Source: Intrasporangiaceae bacterium URHB0013
GTDB taxonomy: Bacteria > Actinomycetota > Actinomycetes > Actinomycetales > Dermatophilaceae
Direction of reading: 5' to 3'
Assembly: GCA_000620545.1 (NCBI GenBank)
Contig: JIBA01000019.1
Span: 124,001-188,000, forward strand
DNA length: 64,000 nucleotides
Below are positions 19,253 through 28,410 of the stretch, one piece after another. The notes under the pieces were generated by a model, which worked only from the letters and a program-made list of their open reading frames with translations, had not been told where the DNA came from and did not search any database. The stretch's first letter is position 1. Each line of letters opens with the position of its first letter. Made by a program: the position numbers and the translations under genes.

Positions 19253-20185
19253 TCAGCCGCGGCCGGAGGCGGCGTAGATGCGCCGGACGACGTCCTCGAT
19301 GTCCGGCTCCTTGACGGTCAGGTCGCGGACCTCGTGACGCGAGGAGACATGGGCCAGCACGGCGGCCACGGTCGTCGCCTCGGAGTCGAACGCGAACCGC
19401 TGGCGCAGCCCGTCGGACTCGCTGTCGATCAGAGTGGCTCCCGGGACGTCGACGAGGTCGGGCGTCGGTTGTGCGAGGTCGATGACGACGATGCGCTGCG
19501 CGCCGACCGTCCCGGCGAGGCCGTTGAGCGTGCCGTCGAAGGCGAGCCTGCCGTGGTCGACGACGAGGACCCGGTCGCAGAGCCGCTCGATGTCGCCCAT
19601 GTCGTGCGTCGTGAGGAGCAGGGTCGTGCCCTCCTCGCGGCGCTCCGCGACGAGGAACTCGCGCAACCGTTGCTTGGAGAGCACGTCGAGGCCGATCGTC
19701 GGCTCGTCCAGGATGAGCAGCTCCGGCGAGTGCAGCAACGCCGCGGCGAGCTCAGCCCGCATGCGCTGGCCGAGCGACAGGGACCGGACCGCCGTGCCGA
19801 GCTGGGGGCCCATCTCGAGCTGCTCGACCAGCAGGTCGGTGCGAGCACGGGTCACCTGCTCGTCCATCCGGTGGATGGCCCCGAGAATCTCGAACGAGTC
19901 GCGCAGCGGGAGGTCCCACCACAGCTGCGAGCGCTGCCCGAAGACGACCCCCACCCGGCGCGCCACCTCGACCCGCTGGCGCATCGGGTCGAACCCGCAC
20001 GTGCGGACGTGGCCCGAGGTCGGCTTGAGGATGCCGGTCAGCATCTTGATCGTCGTCGACTTGCCGGCGCCGTTGGCGCCGATGTAGCCCACCGCCTCGC
20101 CGGGCTGCACCGAGAAGGTCATCCGGTCCACGGCCCGCGTCTTCTTGAAGTCGCGCACGAGGTCGCGCGTCTCGATGATGCTCAT
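19253..20185 (-). CDS. ABC-2 type transporter ATP-binding protein
   Basis: A 310-residue ATPase of the COG4586-like group that pairs with two ABC-2 permeases. Walker A is GANGAGKSTTIKML, the ABC signature LSLGQRMRAELAAALL (LSLGQ, a common variant of LSGGQ), Walker B LLILDEPTIGLD, and the H-loop LLTTHDM. A C-terminal domain of about 80 residues follows. The ATG at 20185 overlaps the stop of the permease upstream (ATGA). The stop at 19253 lies just outside repeat array 1. Substrate unknown; the group is annotated as uncharacterised or multidrug export. Confidence 0.88.
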   Translation of the reverse strand: MSIIETRDLVRDFKKTRAVDRMTFSVQPGEAVGYIGANGAGKSTTIKMLTGILKPTSGHVRTCGFDPMRQRVEVARRVGVVFGQRSQLWWDLPLRDSFEILGAIHRMDEQVTRARTDLLVEQLEMGPQLGTAVRSLSLGQRMRAELAAALLHSPELLILDEPTIGLDVLSKQRLREFLVAERREEGTTLLLTTHDMGDIERLCDRVLVVDHGRLAFDGTLNGLAGTVGAQRIVVIDLAQPTPDLVDVPGATLIDSESDGLRQRFAFDSEATTVAAVLAHVSSRHEVRDLTVKEPDIEDVVRRIYAASGRG

Positions 20186-20997
20186 CCGCCGGCTCCTTGG
20201 TAGTGACGGGTTCCGAGGCGCCAGCACGTCGCAGCGATGCCCCAGGCCAGCAGCGCGGCAAGCGGTGTGAGCCAGGCGAGCCAGGTCGGCGCGTACGGGG
20301 CCTCGAGGTCGAGGATCGCGACGGCGGGGATGTAGGCCACGAATGCCGTGGGCACGACGAACGTCCAGAAGATCCGCAGCGGGCCGGGGAAGACCTGCTG
20401 GCTCTGCTGGGCGGCATACGACCCGCCGTAGGTGAAGGCGTTGGTGAACTCCGCCCCGTCCACGAGGAAGAACTGCAGGCCGCCCGCGGCCGTGAACAGG
20501 GCCGCGAAGATCGCCGTGCCGCTGACGACCGTCAGGGCGATGAGGACCACCGTCTCCGCCGACCACGCGATGTCGGCGGTCGTCAGGGCCACGCCGAGAG
20601 CGACCAGCGCCACGGACAGCCGGCCGACCCTCCTCAGCGACAGGTCGCTCGTCATGAGCTGGGCGAGCAGCGGGAGTGGGCGGACGTAGAACGCGTCGAC
20701 CTGACCGGCGCGGATGTAGACCGGCAGCTGGTCGAGGTGTCCGACGAACATGTCGGCGAGCGAGAACGTGAGGTTGGACAGGGCGAAGACGAGCAGGGTC
20801 GCATTGAAGTCGAGGCCGCCGAGCATGTCGACGTTGTGGAAGATCACCCAGACCTCGGCAAACTCCGCGAGGCCGACACCGACGGTCCCGAGGATGTCGG
20901 TGACGAACGACGTGCGGTACTGCATCTGCGCGTGGGCCCGTGAGGCGAGCAGCACCCGGTAGGGACGGAGCCGCTGGGACAGTGTCACGTCAGCCAC
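20182..20997 (-). CDS. ABC-2 family transporter permease
   Basis: A 271-residue membrane protein with about six hydrophobic segments (for example FNATLLVFALSNLTFSLADMF, SVALVALGVAL and the C-terminal WLAWLTPLAALLAWGIAATC). The GQVDAFYVRPLPLLAQLM segment is typical of COG3694-type permeases. The GTG at 20997 has GGAGGTG upstream and lies inside the end of the other permease gene (8-nt overlap), so all three transporter genes are tightly coupled. Confidence 0.85.
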   Translation of the reverse strand: MADVTLSQRLRPYRVLLASRAHAQMQYRTSFVTDILGTVGVGLAEFAEVWVIFHNVDMLGGLDFNATLLVFALSNLTFSLADMFVGHLDQLPVYIRAGQVDAFYVRPLPLLAQLMTSDLSLRRVGRLSVALVALGVALTTADIAWSAETVVLIALTVVSGTAIFAALFTAAGGLQFFLVDGAEFTNAFTYGGSYAAQQSQQVFPGPLRIFWTFVVPTAFVAYIPAVAILDLEAPYAPTWLAWLTPLAALLAWGIAATCWRLGTRHYQGAGG

Positions 20998-21784
20998 CCT
21001 GCACCTCCAGACGACGGCGACCGGCACGGAGCACGAACTGCCCGAGAACGAGCAGCGCGACGGCCCAGAAGACCTGCACCCCGACCGTCGACGCGATGTC
21101 TGCGCCGACGACGCGCCCGGCCAGGATGTCGATCGGGTTCTGCAGCATGGAGGGGAACGGTGACCAGTTGGCGATGGTGCGCAGCCAGTCCGGGAACCAC
21201 GGCACGGGCAGGTAGAGGCCGCAGAGCAGTCCACCGGTGATCATCCACAGCAGCGTGATGCCCCGGATCTCGACGAGCCAGAACGCGAGCAGGTTGATGA
21301 TGAAGTTGCCGGCGAAGGCCACGACGACCGCGAGCACCACCGAGACGGCACCCGACGCCCAGCTGGCCGCGGACGGCGGCCATGCCATGTCGAACAGGAG
21401 GGCGCCGACCAGGAGCGCGGGCACGCCGCGACCGAGGAGGTTGATCCAGGCACGGCCGAGATCGCCTGCCAGGTAAGTGATCTGGGGATCGACTGGCCGC
21501 AGGAAGTCGACGGCGATGTCACCGGTGCGCACCCGCTCCTTGACCTCGGCGAAGCCCCAGAGGTTGACCGTGCCGAGCAGGGCCTGGCCCCACCACACGA
21601 AGGCGATCGTCGTGGGAGCGTCGTAGCCGCCGATGGACGTGCCGGCCGAGGCGAGCGCCGCGAGCAGGACGGCGGCGCGGATGAAGCCGAAGACGCAGTT
21701 CGTCGTCATCCCGGCCAGCAGCGCCAGCCGGTACGTCGAGTGCCTCCTGAAGCCGGCTCGGGCGAGCAGCACGAAGGTCTTCAT
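20990..21784 (-). CDS. ABC-2 family transporter permease
   Basis: A 264-residue membrane protein, the second (COG4587-like) permease of the heteromeric exporter. The RTGDIAVDFLRPVDPQ motif parallels the QVDAFYVRPLP motif of its partner. It is first in the operon. TAGCGT at 21816-21821 (minus strand) would give a leader of about 27 nt. It is divergent from gntK across 77 bp. An in-frame start at 21844 is possible but adds only a non-conserved Cys/Pro-rich stretch. Confidence 0.83.
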   Translation of the reverse strand: MKTFVLLARAGFRRHSTYRLALLAGMTTNCVFGFIRAAVLLAALASAGTSIGGYDAPTTIAFVWWGQALLGTVNLWGFAEVKERVRTGDIAVDFLRPVDPQITYLAGDLGRAWINLLGRGVPALLVGALLFDMAWPPSAASWASGAVSVVLAVVVAFAGNFIINLLAFWLVEIRGITLLWMITGGLLCGLYLPVPWFPDWLRTIANWSPFPSMLQNPIDILAGRVVGADIASTVGVQVFWAVALLVLGQFVLRAGRRRLEVQGG

Positions 21785-21849
21785 GACGCACGGACGAGGG
21801 CAGGCACAAGGGGCCACGCTACCGAGGAGCCGAGTGGTCTTCAACGGGG

Positions 21850-21855
21850 TACGTT
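21850..21855 (+). promoter_or_regulatory. Leaderless -10 element of gntK
   Basis: TACGTT ends 6 nt before the ATG at 21862; no ribosome site is visible. Confidence 0.45.
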
Positions 21856-21861
21856 CACGGC

Positions 21862-22422
21862 ATGCCGGACGCCCTAGACGAGTCCCCAGCCGCCCCGCAG
21901 CCCGAGGCCGACGTCGTCATCGTCATGGGAGTCAGTGGGAGCGGCAAGAGCACGGTCGGCAAGGGCATCTCCACGGTCATGGGATGGGAGTTCGCCGAGG
22001 GGGACGCCTTCCACTCCGAGGCCAACGTCGAGAAGATGCGCAGCGGCCAGCCCCTGACCGACGAGGACCGTTGGCCCTGGCTCGAGTCGATCGGCGACTG
22101 GATCAGCGGCAAGGAGGCCAGCCGCGAGTCGGCCGTGGTCACCTGCTCGGCGCTGAGACGCGTCTATCGCGACCTGCTCCGCCGCGACCGTCCGCACGTG
22201 CGCTTCCTGCACGTCGAGGCGGCGAGCGACCTCATCGAGGACCGGATGCAGCACCGGCCGGGCCACTACATGCCACCGTCGCTCCTGCCCAGCCAGCTGG
22301 CCACCCTCGAGCCGCTCGAGCCCGATGAGCCCGGTACCACCGTCACGAACGAAGGCACCGCCGCAGCGGTGCTCGACAGGTCCCTCAACGCGCTAGGTCT
22401 TCGAAAGGACACCACGTCATGA
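21862..22422 (+). CDS. gntK: Gluconokinase
   Basis: Phosphorylates D-gluconate to 6-phosphogluconate for the pentose phosphate route. The 186-residue protein has Walker A GVSGSGKST at residues 23-31, then the GntK signatures EGDAFHSEANVEKMRSGQPL, DRWPWLESIGDWI, TCSALRRVYRD and HRPGHYMPPSLLPSQ. Its stop overlaps the start of the permease gene (ATGA), a classic gntK-gntP pair. No gntR regulator is adjacent. Confidence 0.94.
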   Translation: MPDALDESPAAPQPEADVVIVMGVSGSGKSTVGKGISTVMGWEFAEGDAFHSEANVEKMRSGQPLTDEDRWPWLESIGDWISGKEASRESAVVTCSALRRVYRDLLRRDRPHVRFLHVEAASDLIEDRMQHRPGHYMPPSLLPSQLATLEPLEPDEPGTTVTNEGTAAAVLDRSLNALGLRKDTTS

Positions 22423-24011
22423 CCCTCAGCGTCCTCACTGCCCTGCCCTCCGGTCTGGCCCCCGCCGCGGCGCGCCTGGCCGACGAGGCCCCCAAGGAGC
22501 CGTATGCCGGTGACGCCCAGCTCGTCGTCGCCTGCGTGCTCGGCATCCTCTCGGTCGTGCTGCTCATCACCGTCGTGAAGCTGCACCCCTTCCTCGCCCT
22601 CATGCTCGGCTCGGCGGTGCTCGGTGCCGTCGCCACGATGCCACCCGGGGACATTGTCGACAGCTTCCTTGCCGGCTTCGGGACGACGACCGGCGCCGTC
22701 GGCGTCCTCATCGCCCTGGGGGCCATGATCGGCAAGATGCTCGAGGACTCCGGAGGCGCGAACCGCATCGTGTCGACGCTCGTAGGGCGTGTCGGCCCCG
22801 GCGGTCTGCCGTGGATGATGGCGGCGATCGCCGCGATCCTCGGCCTTCCGCTCTTCTTCGAGGTCGGCGTGGTGCTGCTCGTCCCGGTGGTCATCCTGGT
22901 CGCGCGCAAGACCGGCATGTCGATCATGAAGGTCGGCATCCCTGCCCTCGCCGGACTCTCCGTCCTGCACGGCCTCGTGCCCCCGCACCCGGGTCCGCTG
23001 ACGGCGATCGGCCTGCTCAACGCAGACCTGGGCCGGACCCTCCTCTACGGCATCATCATCGCCATCCCGACCGTCATCGTGGCCGGCCCGATCCTGGCGA
23101 GGTTCGTCGACCGGTGGGTGCCCAAGTACGTCGATTCCCTGGCCGGGACCGCGGTGACCGGCCCCCGCGGGGAGCGAGTCACCGCGGTGACCGGTCCCCG
23201 CGCGGAGCGAGTCGCTGATGACGCTCCTCATGCCCGGACCGCTGCCGGCTCGGTCGACCCCACACGTGACGCGCCCGCGGCGGGAGGCGCCCGCTACGGC
23301 GACCTCGACGAGCTCGATGCGCCCCTCGCGCCCGGTCGGCGACGGGTCGGGTTCGGCTCCGCCATCGTGGCGATCACCCTGCCGGTCGCCCTCATGCTCA
23401 TCGACGCGATCACCAAGCTGCTCGTGACCGACGAGGAGGCGGGGCCGCGTCAGGTCATCGACGTCTTCGGCACGCCTGTCGTGGCGCTGCTCATCGCCGT
23501 CATCTTCTGCTACTTCCGCCTCGGTCTCGCGTCGGGCATGACGCGTGTCCAGGTCAGCGACAGCTTCGGCGCGAGCCTGCCAGGGATCGCCGCCATCATC
23601 CTCATCGTCGCAGCGGGCGGCGGCTTCAAGCAGACCCTCGTGGACGCCGGCGTCGGCAACGTCATCGCCGACTGGGCCACGGGCGTCAACATCTCGGTGC
23701 TCCTGCTCGGCTGGCTCGTCGCCGTGCTGATCCGTCTCGGCACCGGTTCGGCGACGGTGGCGACGATCACGGCCGCCGGCATCGTCGGGCCGCTCTCGAC
23801 GACGCTGAGCACGAGCCACCTGGCCCTGCTGGTCCTCGCGATCGGCTGTGGCTCGCTCTTCTTCAGCCATGTCAACGACGCCGGCTTCTGGCTCGTCAAG
23901 GAGTACTTCGGCCTCACGGTCGGCGAGACGATCAAGTCCTGGTCCGTGATGGAGACCGTCATCTCCGTCTTCGGCTTCGCGCTCGTCATGGCCCTCAGTC
24001 TCGTGGTCTGA
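22419..24011 (+). CDS. gntP: Gluconate:H+ symporter, GntP family, with an expanded cytoplasmic loop
   Basis: A 530-residue transporter with about 12-14 membrane segments; family members are usually about 450. GntP signatures include [30 protein letters not shown] and the late [18 protein letters not shown] and [14 protein letters not shown]. The extra length is mostly a charged, Pro/Ala/Arg-rich loop near residues 240-305. Its first part (residues 244-265) is two copies of TAVTGPRxERV encoded by a 33-bp tandem duplication. Coupled to gntK by ATGA. It imports gluconate for the kinase. Confidence 0.92.
   Translation: MTLSVLTALPSGLAPAAARLADEAPKEPYAGDAQLVVACVLGILSVVLLITVVKLHPFLALMLGSAVLGAVATMPPGDIVDSFLAGFGTTTGAVGVLIALGAMIGKMLEDSGGANRIVSTLVGRVGPGGLPWMMAAIAAILGLPLFFEVGVVLLVPVVILVARKTGMSIMKVGIPALAGLSVLHGLVPPHPGPLTAIGLLNADLGRTLLYGIIIAIPTVIVAGPILARFVDRWVPKYVDSLAGTAVTGPRGERVTAVTGPRAERVADDAPHARTAAGSVDPTRDAPAAGGARYGDLDELDAPLAPGRRRVGFGSAIVAITLPVALMLIDAITKLLVTDEEAGPRQVIDVFGTPVVALLIAVIFCYFRLGLASGMTRVQVSDSFGASLPGIAAIILIVAAGGGFKQTLVDAGVGNVIADWATGVNISVLLLGWLVAVLIRLGTGSATVATITAAGIVGPLSTTLSTSHLALLVLAIGCGSLFFSHVNDAGFWLVKEYFGLTVGETIKSWSVMETVISVFGFALVMALSLVV
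23148..23213 (+). repeat. 33-bp tandem duplication inside gntP
   Basis: Two near-identical 33-bp copies (23148-23180, 23181-23213) start with ACCGCGGTGACCGG and end with GAGCGAGTC. They keep the reading frame and extend a cytoplasmic loop. The GAGCGAG end resembles the intergenic repeat at 2019-2167. Confidence 0.9.
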
Positions 24012-24015
24012 CTCG

Positions 24016-24405
24016 GTGGCGACCTCTCCTCGTGACCTGTCGCCCGCGGCTGTCGAGTTCCTGTCGGTGCGCCACCTCGCGACGCTGACGACACTGCGGC
24101 CCGACGGCTCCCCGCACGTCGTGCCGGTGGGCTTCACGTGGGACCCCGGGACCTCGGTGGCGCGCATCATCACGAGCCGCAGCAGCAAGAAGGCACGCAA
24201 CGCGCTCGCCGGCGGCCCGGCCGTGCTGTGCCAGGTCGACGGTCGCCACTGGCTCTCGCTCCAGGGCGCCGCCCGCGTCCTCGACGACCCGGGCGAGGTC
24301 GCCGATGCCGAGCAGCGGTATGCCGCCCGCTACCGCCAGCCACGCCCCAACCCCGAGCGCGTGGTGATCGCCATCGACGTGCGCTCCGTGCTCGGCAACC
24401 TCTGA
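24016..24405 (+). CDS. PPOX-class (probably F420-dependent) flavin/deazaflavin reductase
   Basis: A 129-residue split beta-barrel protein. [38 protein letters not shown] and [17 protein letters not shown] are typical of the Rv1155-like PPOX-class F420-dependent enzymes of actinobacteria; FMN or heme-degrading relatives cannot be excluded. The GTG at 24016 is 4 nt after the gntP stop, so it is probably cotranscribed, although no metabolic link to gluconate is obvious. Downstream, CCCAC/GTGGG (24411-24423) and AGCCCC/GGGGCT near 24440 are short hairpins that may end the operon. Confidence 0.85.
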   Translation: MATSPRDLSPAAVEFLSVRHLATLTTLRPDGSPHVVPVGFTWDPGTSVARIITSRSSKKARNALAGGPAVLCQVDGRHWLSLQGAARVLDDPGEVADAEQRYAARYRQPRPNPERVVIAIDVRSVLGNL

Positions 24406-24482
24406 CAGGTTCCCACCGCGTGGGCACAGGAGGCTCCCCCAGCCCCACGGGGCTGAGAGCGCGGTTGGCAGGCCAGGCGCCG

Positions 24483-25376
24483 TCAGGCGGGCAGGCGGAA
24501 GCGGCTGCCGGACAAGGGCTCGACGAGGCCGTCGGCGACGAGGGAGTCGAGGCAGCGCATGACCTGCACCCGGTCGTCGGTCGAGTCCTCGAGGCGTGAG
24601 AGCGGCAGCGACTCCCGGGCGTCACGCAGGCGACGCAGCAGCTCCCCGCGCACCTGCCGGTCGGTGCCGTGCCAGGACTGGCCGCGCCGTGGCGGCCCGT
24701 CGTACGCGGGTCGACCCGCACGGTTCCACTCGCACAGGTCCGCCACCGGGCACTCGTCGCAGCGGGGGCCGCGGGCGACGCAGACGAGGGCCCCGAGCTC
24801 CATGACGGCGACGTTCCAGGTGTTCGCCGTCGCACGGTCGGCCGGCATCGAGTCCGCAGCCAGCCGGGCCTCGGTCCGGTTGAGCGTCACGTTCGGCAGG
24901 GCCTTGCCCTCGGCCGCCCGCGCGAGCACGCGCCGGACGTTGGTGTCGACGACGACCTCGGGGATGCCGAAGGCGAAGCACGACACGGCCGCGGCGGTGT
25001 AGGCGCCGACACCGGGAAGCGCGAGCAGGTCCTCGGGGGTATCCGGAACCCTCCCGCCGTGTCGCTCGACCATCGCCCGAGCCGCCTCGTGCAGGCGCAG
25101 CGCGCGGCGCGGGTACCCGAGGCGGCCCCAGGCCCGGACGGCATCGCCGGGAGCAGCCGCCGCCAGGTCAGTGGGGGTCGGCCACCGCTCCATCCACTCG
25201 CGCCAGATCGGCTCGACCCGCGCGAGCGGCGTCTGCTGCGACATCACCTCGGAGAGGAAGACGCCCCACGGGCTGCAGTCGGGCTCGCGCCAGGGCAGGT
25301 GCTTGCGCCCGGCCTCGGCGTACCAGGCGTTGACGCGCTCGTGCAGCAGCGACATCGGGGCCCGGGCGGACGACAT
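24483..25376 (-). CDS. mutY: A/G-specific adenine glycosylase
   Basis: Removes adenine mispaired with 8-oxoguanine. The 297-residue protein has the catalytic Glu in SEVMSQQTPLARV, the helix-hairpin-helix LPGVGAYTAAAV with the catalytic Asp in VVDTNVRRVLAR, and an iron-sulfur loop CxxxxxxCxxCxxxxxC (about residues 197-213). The C-terminal NUDIX-like 8-oxoG domain of E. coli MutY is missing; instead about 60 residues resemble a small winged-helix segment (LLRRLRDARESLPLSRLEDS). The ATG at 25376 is supported by TACGAT 6 nt upstream (leaderless). Confidence 0.92.
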   Translation of the reverse strand: MSSARAPMSLLHERVNAWYAEAGRKHLPWREPDCSPWGVFLSEVMSQQTPLARVEPIWREWMERWPTPTDLAAAAPGDAVRAWGRLGYPRRALRLHEAARAMVERHGGRVPDTPEDLLALPGVGAYTAAAVSCFAFGIPEVVVDTNVRRVLARAAEGKALPNVTLNRTEARLAADSMPADRATANTWNVAVMELGALVCVARGPRCDECPVADLCEWNRAGRPAYDGPPRRGQSWHGTDRQVRGELLRRLRDARESLPLSRLEDSTDDRVQVMRCLDSLVADGLVEPLSGSRFRLPA

Positions 25377-25382
25377 CCCGGC

Positions 25383-25388
25383 ATCGTA
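25383..25388 (-). promoter_or_regulatory. Leaderless -10 element of mutY
   Basis: TACGAT on the minus strand ends 6 nt before the ATG at 25376. Confidence 0.45.
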
Positions 25389-25474
25389 CGAGACGCCGCC
25401 GACCACGGCCCGCGGGCGTGGCCGCTCCGGCAGCCGCGTGGGCGCGCGCCCCTCTCGGCCGCCCGGCCCCGGGG

Positions 25475-26590
25475 TCAGACGTAGCGCTCGAGGATGCTCG
25501 ACTCCGCGAGGCGGGACAAGCCCTCACGCACGGTGCGGGCCCGACCCTCACCGACACCCTCGACGAGCATGAGGTCCTCGATTCCGGCCGCGAGCAGGCG
25601 CTGGAGCGACTCGAAGTGCGACACGAGCCGGTCGACGATCGCGGTGGGCAGGCGCGGCACCTTGGTCAGGAGGCGGTAGCCCTGCGGCGACACGGGGGCG
25701 TCGAGGCTGTCCCCGACGACCGAGAAGCCGACGGCGCGGGCGCCCGCGGCGAGGTCGAGCAGCTCGACCGAGTTGAGGGTCTGGAGGTTGGCCAGGGCCT
25801 CGCCGACGCTGAGCCCGGACTTGGTCGCCGGAAGGTAGTCGCGGATCACGAGCTCGCGGTCGTTGCCGAGGCCGCCGACGAGCTCCTCGAGCTGCAGGCT
25901 CAGCAGGCGCCCGTCGGTGCCGAGCTCGACGACGTAGTCCTGGATCTCGGCCGAGATGCGCCGCACCATCTCGAGGCGCTGGAGCACCGCGGTGACGTCG
26001 CGGATCGTGACGAGGTCCTCGATCTCGAGCGCGGACAGCGTGCCGGTGACCTCGTCGAGACGGGCCTTGTAGCGCTCGAGGGTCTGCAGGGCCTGGTCGG
26101 CGCGCGAGAGGGTCGTGGGCGAGCCTTCGATGACGTGCCGCAGGTCGCCGACGTAGAGCGCGACCACGCCCATGGACTGGCTCACGGAGATGACGGGGAA
26201 GCCGGTCTGCTTCGCGACCCGCTCGGCGGTGCGGTGGCGGGTGCCGGACTCGGTGGTCTCGATGCGGGAGTCGGGGACGAGCTGGGTCGCGGCGCGCAGG
26301 ATGCGGGTGCCCTCTCGGTCGAGCACGACGGCGCCGTCCATCTTGCAGAGCTCGCGGACGCGCGTGGCCGAGAACTCGACGTCGAGCACGAAGCCGCCCG
26401 TGCAGATGGAGTCGACGACGCGGTCGAAGCCGAGCACGATGAGGGCTCCGGTGCGTCCGCGGAGGATGCGCTCGAGGCTGTCGCGCAGCTCCGTTCCGGG
26501 TGCCACGGCGGCGAGGGCGGCGCGCAGCAGCAACTCGTCGTTCCGGTCCATCAGTTCCCTGTTCGCCATGGGGGCGCCGAGCGCGTCCAC
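25475..26590 (-). CDS. disA: DNA integrity scanning protein, diadenylate cyclase
   Basis: A 371-residue DisA makes cyclic di-AMP from two ATP and scans DNA for branched structures. The DAC domain fills residues 1-150, with the catalytic DGA (MDGAVVLD) and RHR (GTRHRTAERV) motifs intact. A helical linker follows, then a C-terminal helix-hairpin-helix DNA-binding domain (LVEGVGEGRARTVREGLSRL, about 340-360). It lies 17 nt after radA, a conserved pair in which RadA inhibits DisA in Bacillus and mycobacteria. The start is uncertain: GTG 26590 or ATG 26569, neither with a good ribosome site. Confidence 0.95.
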   Translation of the reverse strand: MDALGAPMANRELMDRNDELLLRAALAAVAPGTELRDSLERILRGRTGALIVLGFDRVVDSICTGGFVLDVEFSATRVRELCKMDGAVVLDREGTRILRAATQLVPDSRIETTESGTRHRTAERVAKQTGFPVISVSQSMGVVALYVGDLRHVIEGSPTTLSRADQALQTLERYKARLDEVTGTLSALEIEDLVTIRDVTAVLQRLEMVRRISAEIQDYVVELGTDGRLLSLQLEELVGGLGNDRELVIRDYLPATKSGLSVGEALANLQTLNSVELLDLAAGARAVGFSVVGDSLDAPVSPQGYRLLTKVPRLPTAIVDRLVSHFESLQRLLAAGIEDLMLVEGVGEGRARTVREGLSRLAESSILERYV

Positions 26591-26607
26591 CCCGGGTCGC
26601 TCGCAGT

Positions 26608-28023
26608 CTAGACGGTGCCGACGGCGGGTGTGCTCGTTGACCGTCCACCGGCGAGGCGTCCCATCGCCTCGATGGCTCGAGGCACGTCGGCGACCTCGAC
26701 GGCCCGGATCCCGGCCGGTACGGAGGAGTCGGAGAGGCTGCCCGCCGGCACGAGTGCATGGCGGAATCCGAGTCGGGCCGCCTCGGCCAGGCGTCGGTCG
26801 AGACCGGTCACGCGACGCACCTCGCCGGCCAGTCCCACCTCTCCGAAGGCGACGACGTCAGTGGCGAGGGGCTTGTCGATGACCGACGAGGCGACGGCGC
26901 AGACGATGGCGAGGTCGGCGGCCGGCTCGGTGATGCGGACCCCGCCGACGGTGGCCGCGAAGATGTCGCGCGAGCCCACCGGGGCCCCGGCACGCTTGTC
27001 GAGGACCGCGATGATCATCGCGAGCCGCGACGCGTCGAGTCCGCTGGAGGTGCGCCGCGGTGACGGCAGGGTCGACGGCGCGACGAGGGCCTGCACCTCG
27101 GCCACGAGCGGCCTGCGGCCCTCGAGGGTGACGGTGACGCACGTGCCGGGCACGGCGTGGTCGCGGCTCGACAGGAACAGCCCGCTCGGGTCGGCCAGCC
27201 CGGTGATGCCGACGTCGGAGAGGTCGAAGCAGCCGACCTCGTCGGTGGGGCCGAAGCGGTTCTTGACCGCGCGCACGAGGCGCAGCCGCGAGTGCCGGTC
27301 GCCCTCGAACTGGATGACGACGTCGACGAGGTGCTCGAGGACCCGGGGGCCGGCGATCGAGCCGTCCTTGGTCACGTGGCCCACGAGGAGCACCGCGATG
27401 CCTTGGGCCTTGGCCGCCGCGATGAGGCTGCCCGCGACCTCACGGACCTGCGACACGTTGCCTGCCTGGCCCTCGACGTCGGCGCTCGCGATGGTCTGCA
27501 CGGAGTCGACGACGAGCAGACCGGGTGAGCGTGCGTCGACGTGGCCGAGCACCGTGGCGAGGTCGGTCTCGGCGGCGAGGTAGAGCGTGTCGGCCATCGC
27601 CGAGATGCGCTCGGCGCGGGTGCGCACCTGCGCGGCCGACTCCTCGCCGCTGATGTAGAGGACCTCGGTGCCGGAGCGCGCCGCGCGGGCGGCGACGTCG
27701 AGCAGGAGGGTCGACTTGCCGACTCCGGGCTCACCCGCGACGAGGACCACGCCGCCGGGCACGAGGCCGCCACCGAGAACGCGGTCGAACTCCGCGACAC
27801 CGGTCGGTCGGGCGGCCGCCCGGGTCACGTCGACGTCGGCGATGCGCTGCGCCGGGGTCACCACCGAGGCGGCCGTGGTGCGTGCCGCCGCGGGTGCACC
27901 CGTCTCGGCGACGGTGCCCCAGGCCTGGCACTCGCCGCAGCGCCCCACCCACTTGGCGGTGGTCCACCCGCACTCACCGCAGCGGAAGCCGGGCATGCGT
28001 CGGGTCGTCGTCCTCGTGGCCAT
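26608..28023 (-). CDS. radA: DNA repair protein RadA
   Basis: A 471-residue RecA-like helicase that drives branch migration in recombination. An N-terminal C4 zinc finger (Cys15, Cys18, Cys29, Cys32) precedes Walker A GEPGVGKST at 97-105, the RadA-specific KNRFG motif (VKNRFGPTDE), and a C-terminal Lon-protease-like P-domain without catalytic residues. The ATG at 28023 is preceded by TACGGT at 6 nt (leaderless), so an in-frame upstream start at 28062 is unlikely. Operon radA-disA. Confidence 0.95.
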   Translation of the reverse strand: MATRTTTRRMPGFRCGECGWTTAKWVGRCGECQAWGTVAETGAPAAARTTAASVVTPAQRIADVDVTRAAARPTGVAEFDRVLGGGLVPGGVVLVAGEPGVGKSTLLLDVAARAARSGTEVLYISGEESAAQVRTRAERISAMADTLYLAAETDLATVLGHVDARSPGLLVVDSVQTIASADVEGQAGNVSQVREVAGSLIAAAKAQGIAVLLVGHVTKDGSIAGPRVLEHLVDVVIQFEGDRHSRLRLVRAVKNRFGPTDEVGCFDLSDVGITGLADPSGLFLSSRDHAVPGTCVTVTLEGRRPLVAEVQALVAPSTLPSPRRTSSGLDASRLAMIIAVLDKRAGAPVGSRDIFAATVGGVRITEPAADLAIVCAVASSVIDKPLATDVVAFGEVGLAGEVRRVTGLDRRLAEAARLGFRHALVPAGSLSDSSVPAGIRAVEVADVPRAIEAMGRLAGGRSTSTPAVGTV

Positions 28024-28029
28024 GGCATG

Positions 28030-28035
28030 ACCGTA
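28030..28035 (-). promoter_or_regulatory. Leaderless -10 element of radA
   Basis: TACGGT on the minus strand ends 6 nt before the radA ATG. Confidence 0.45.
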
Positions 28036-28095
28036 CGGGCGGGGTGGGACAGCGCTCTGCAAGGGGCGGCCGTGGCGCCGTGAGAAAATGTCGGC

Positions 28096-28335
28096 ATGGA
28101 ATCGGTCATGCCGTATGTGCTCGCCCTCGTCCCCACGATCGGTGTGGGCACGCTCTTCTACTTCGTCATCAAGAGCATCCTCGAGGGAGACCGTCGCGAG
28201 CGCCTCGCCCAGGCCAGGTGGGAGGCCGAGCAGGACGGCCGCACCGCAGCCACCGCCAAGCCGGCCACACCCGAGAAGGCACGGACGCGCGCGACCGAGG
28301 CGCCTGCGAAGCCGACGGCCTCACCAGATCGTTGA
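28096..28335 (+). CDS. Small single-pass membrane protein
   Basis: A 79-residue protein with one transmembrane helix (PYVLALVPTIGVGTLFYFVI, residues 6-25) and a charged, Ala/Lys/Thr-rich cytoplasmic tail beginning EGDRRERLAQARWEAEQ. Similar small proteins sit beside radA in other actinobacteria as far as I recall; no function is known to me. GAAAAT lies 6 nt before the ATG, a possible leaderless -10. Divergent from radA over 72 bp. Confidence 0.7.
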   Translation: MESVMPYVLALVPTIGVGTLFYFVIKSILEGDRRERLAQARWEAEQDGRTAATAKPATPEKARTRATEAPAKPTASPDR

Positions 28336-28410
28336 TCCCCGCTCGCTGATCCCCGCATCGCGGTCCGGCGCACGTGAGCACAGCGTTCCGGCCGGGAGCC
28401 ACCCCGTGAG

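Noticed and set aside
18631-20203. Proteins read through array 1 (repeats such as NVGLSTG or AKLRG)
   Set aside because: The 32-bp period changes frame at each copy, the frames run both ways and overlap real genes antisense; they are by-products of the repeat. The same holds for frames over 40555-41125 and 57456-58125.
22266-24200. 644-codon open frame on the minus strand
   Set aside because: Antisense to gntP; composition (Arg/Asp/His-rich) is that of a shadow frame.
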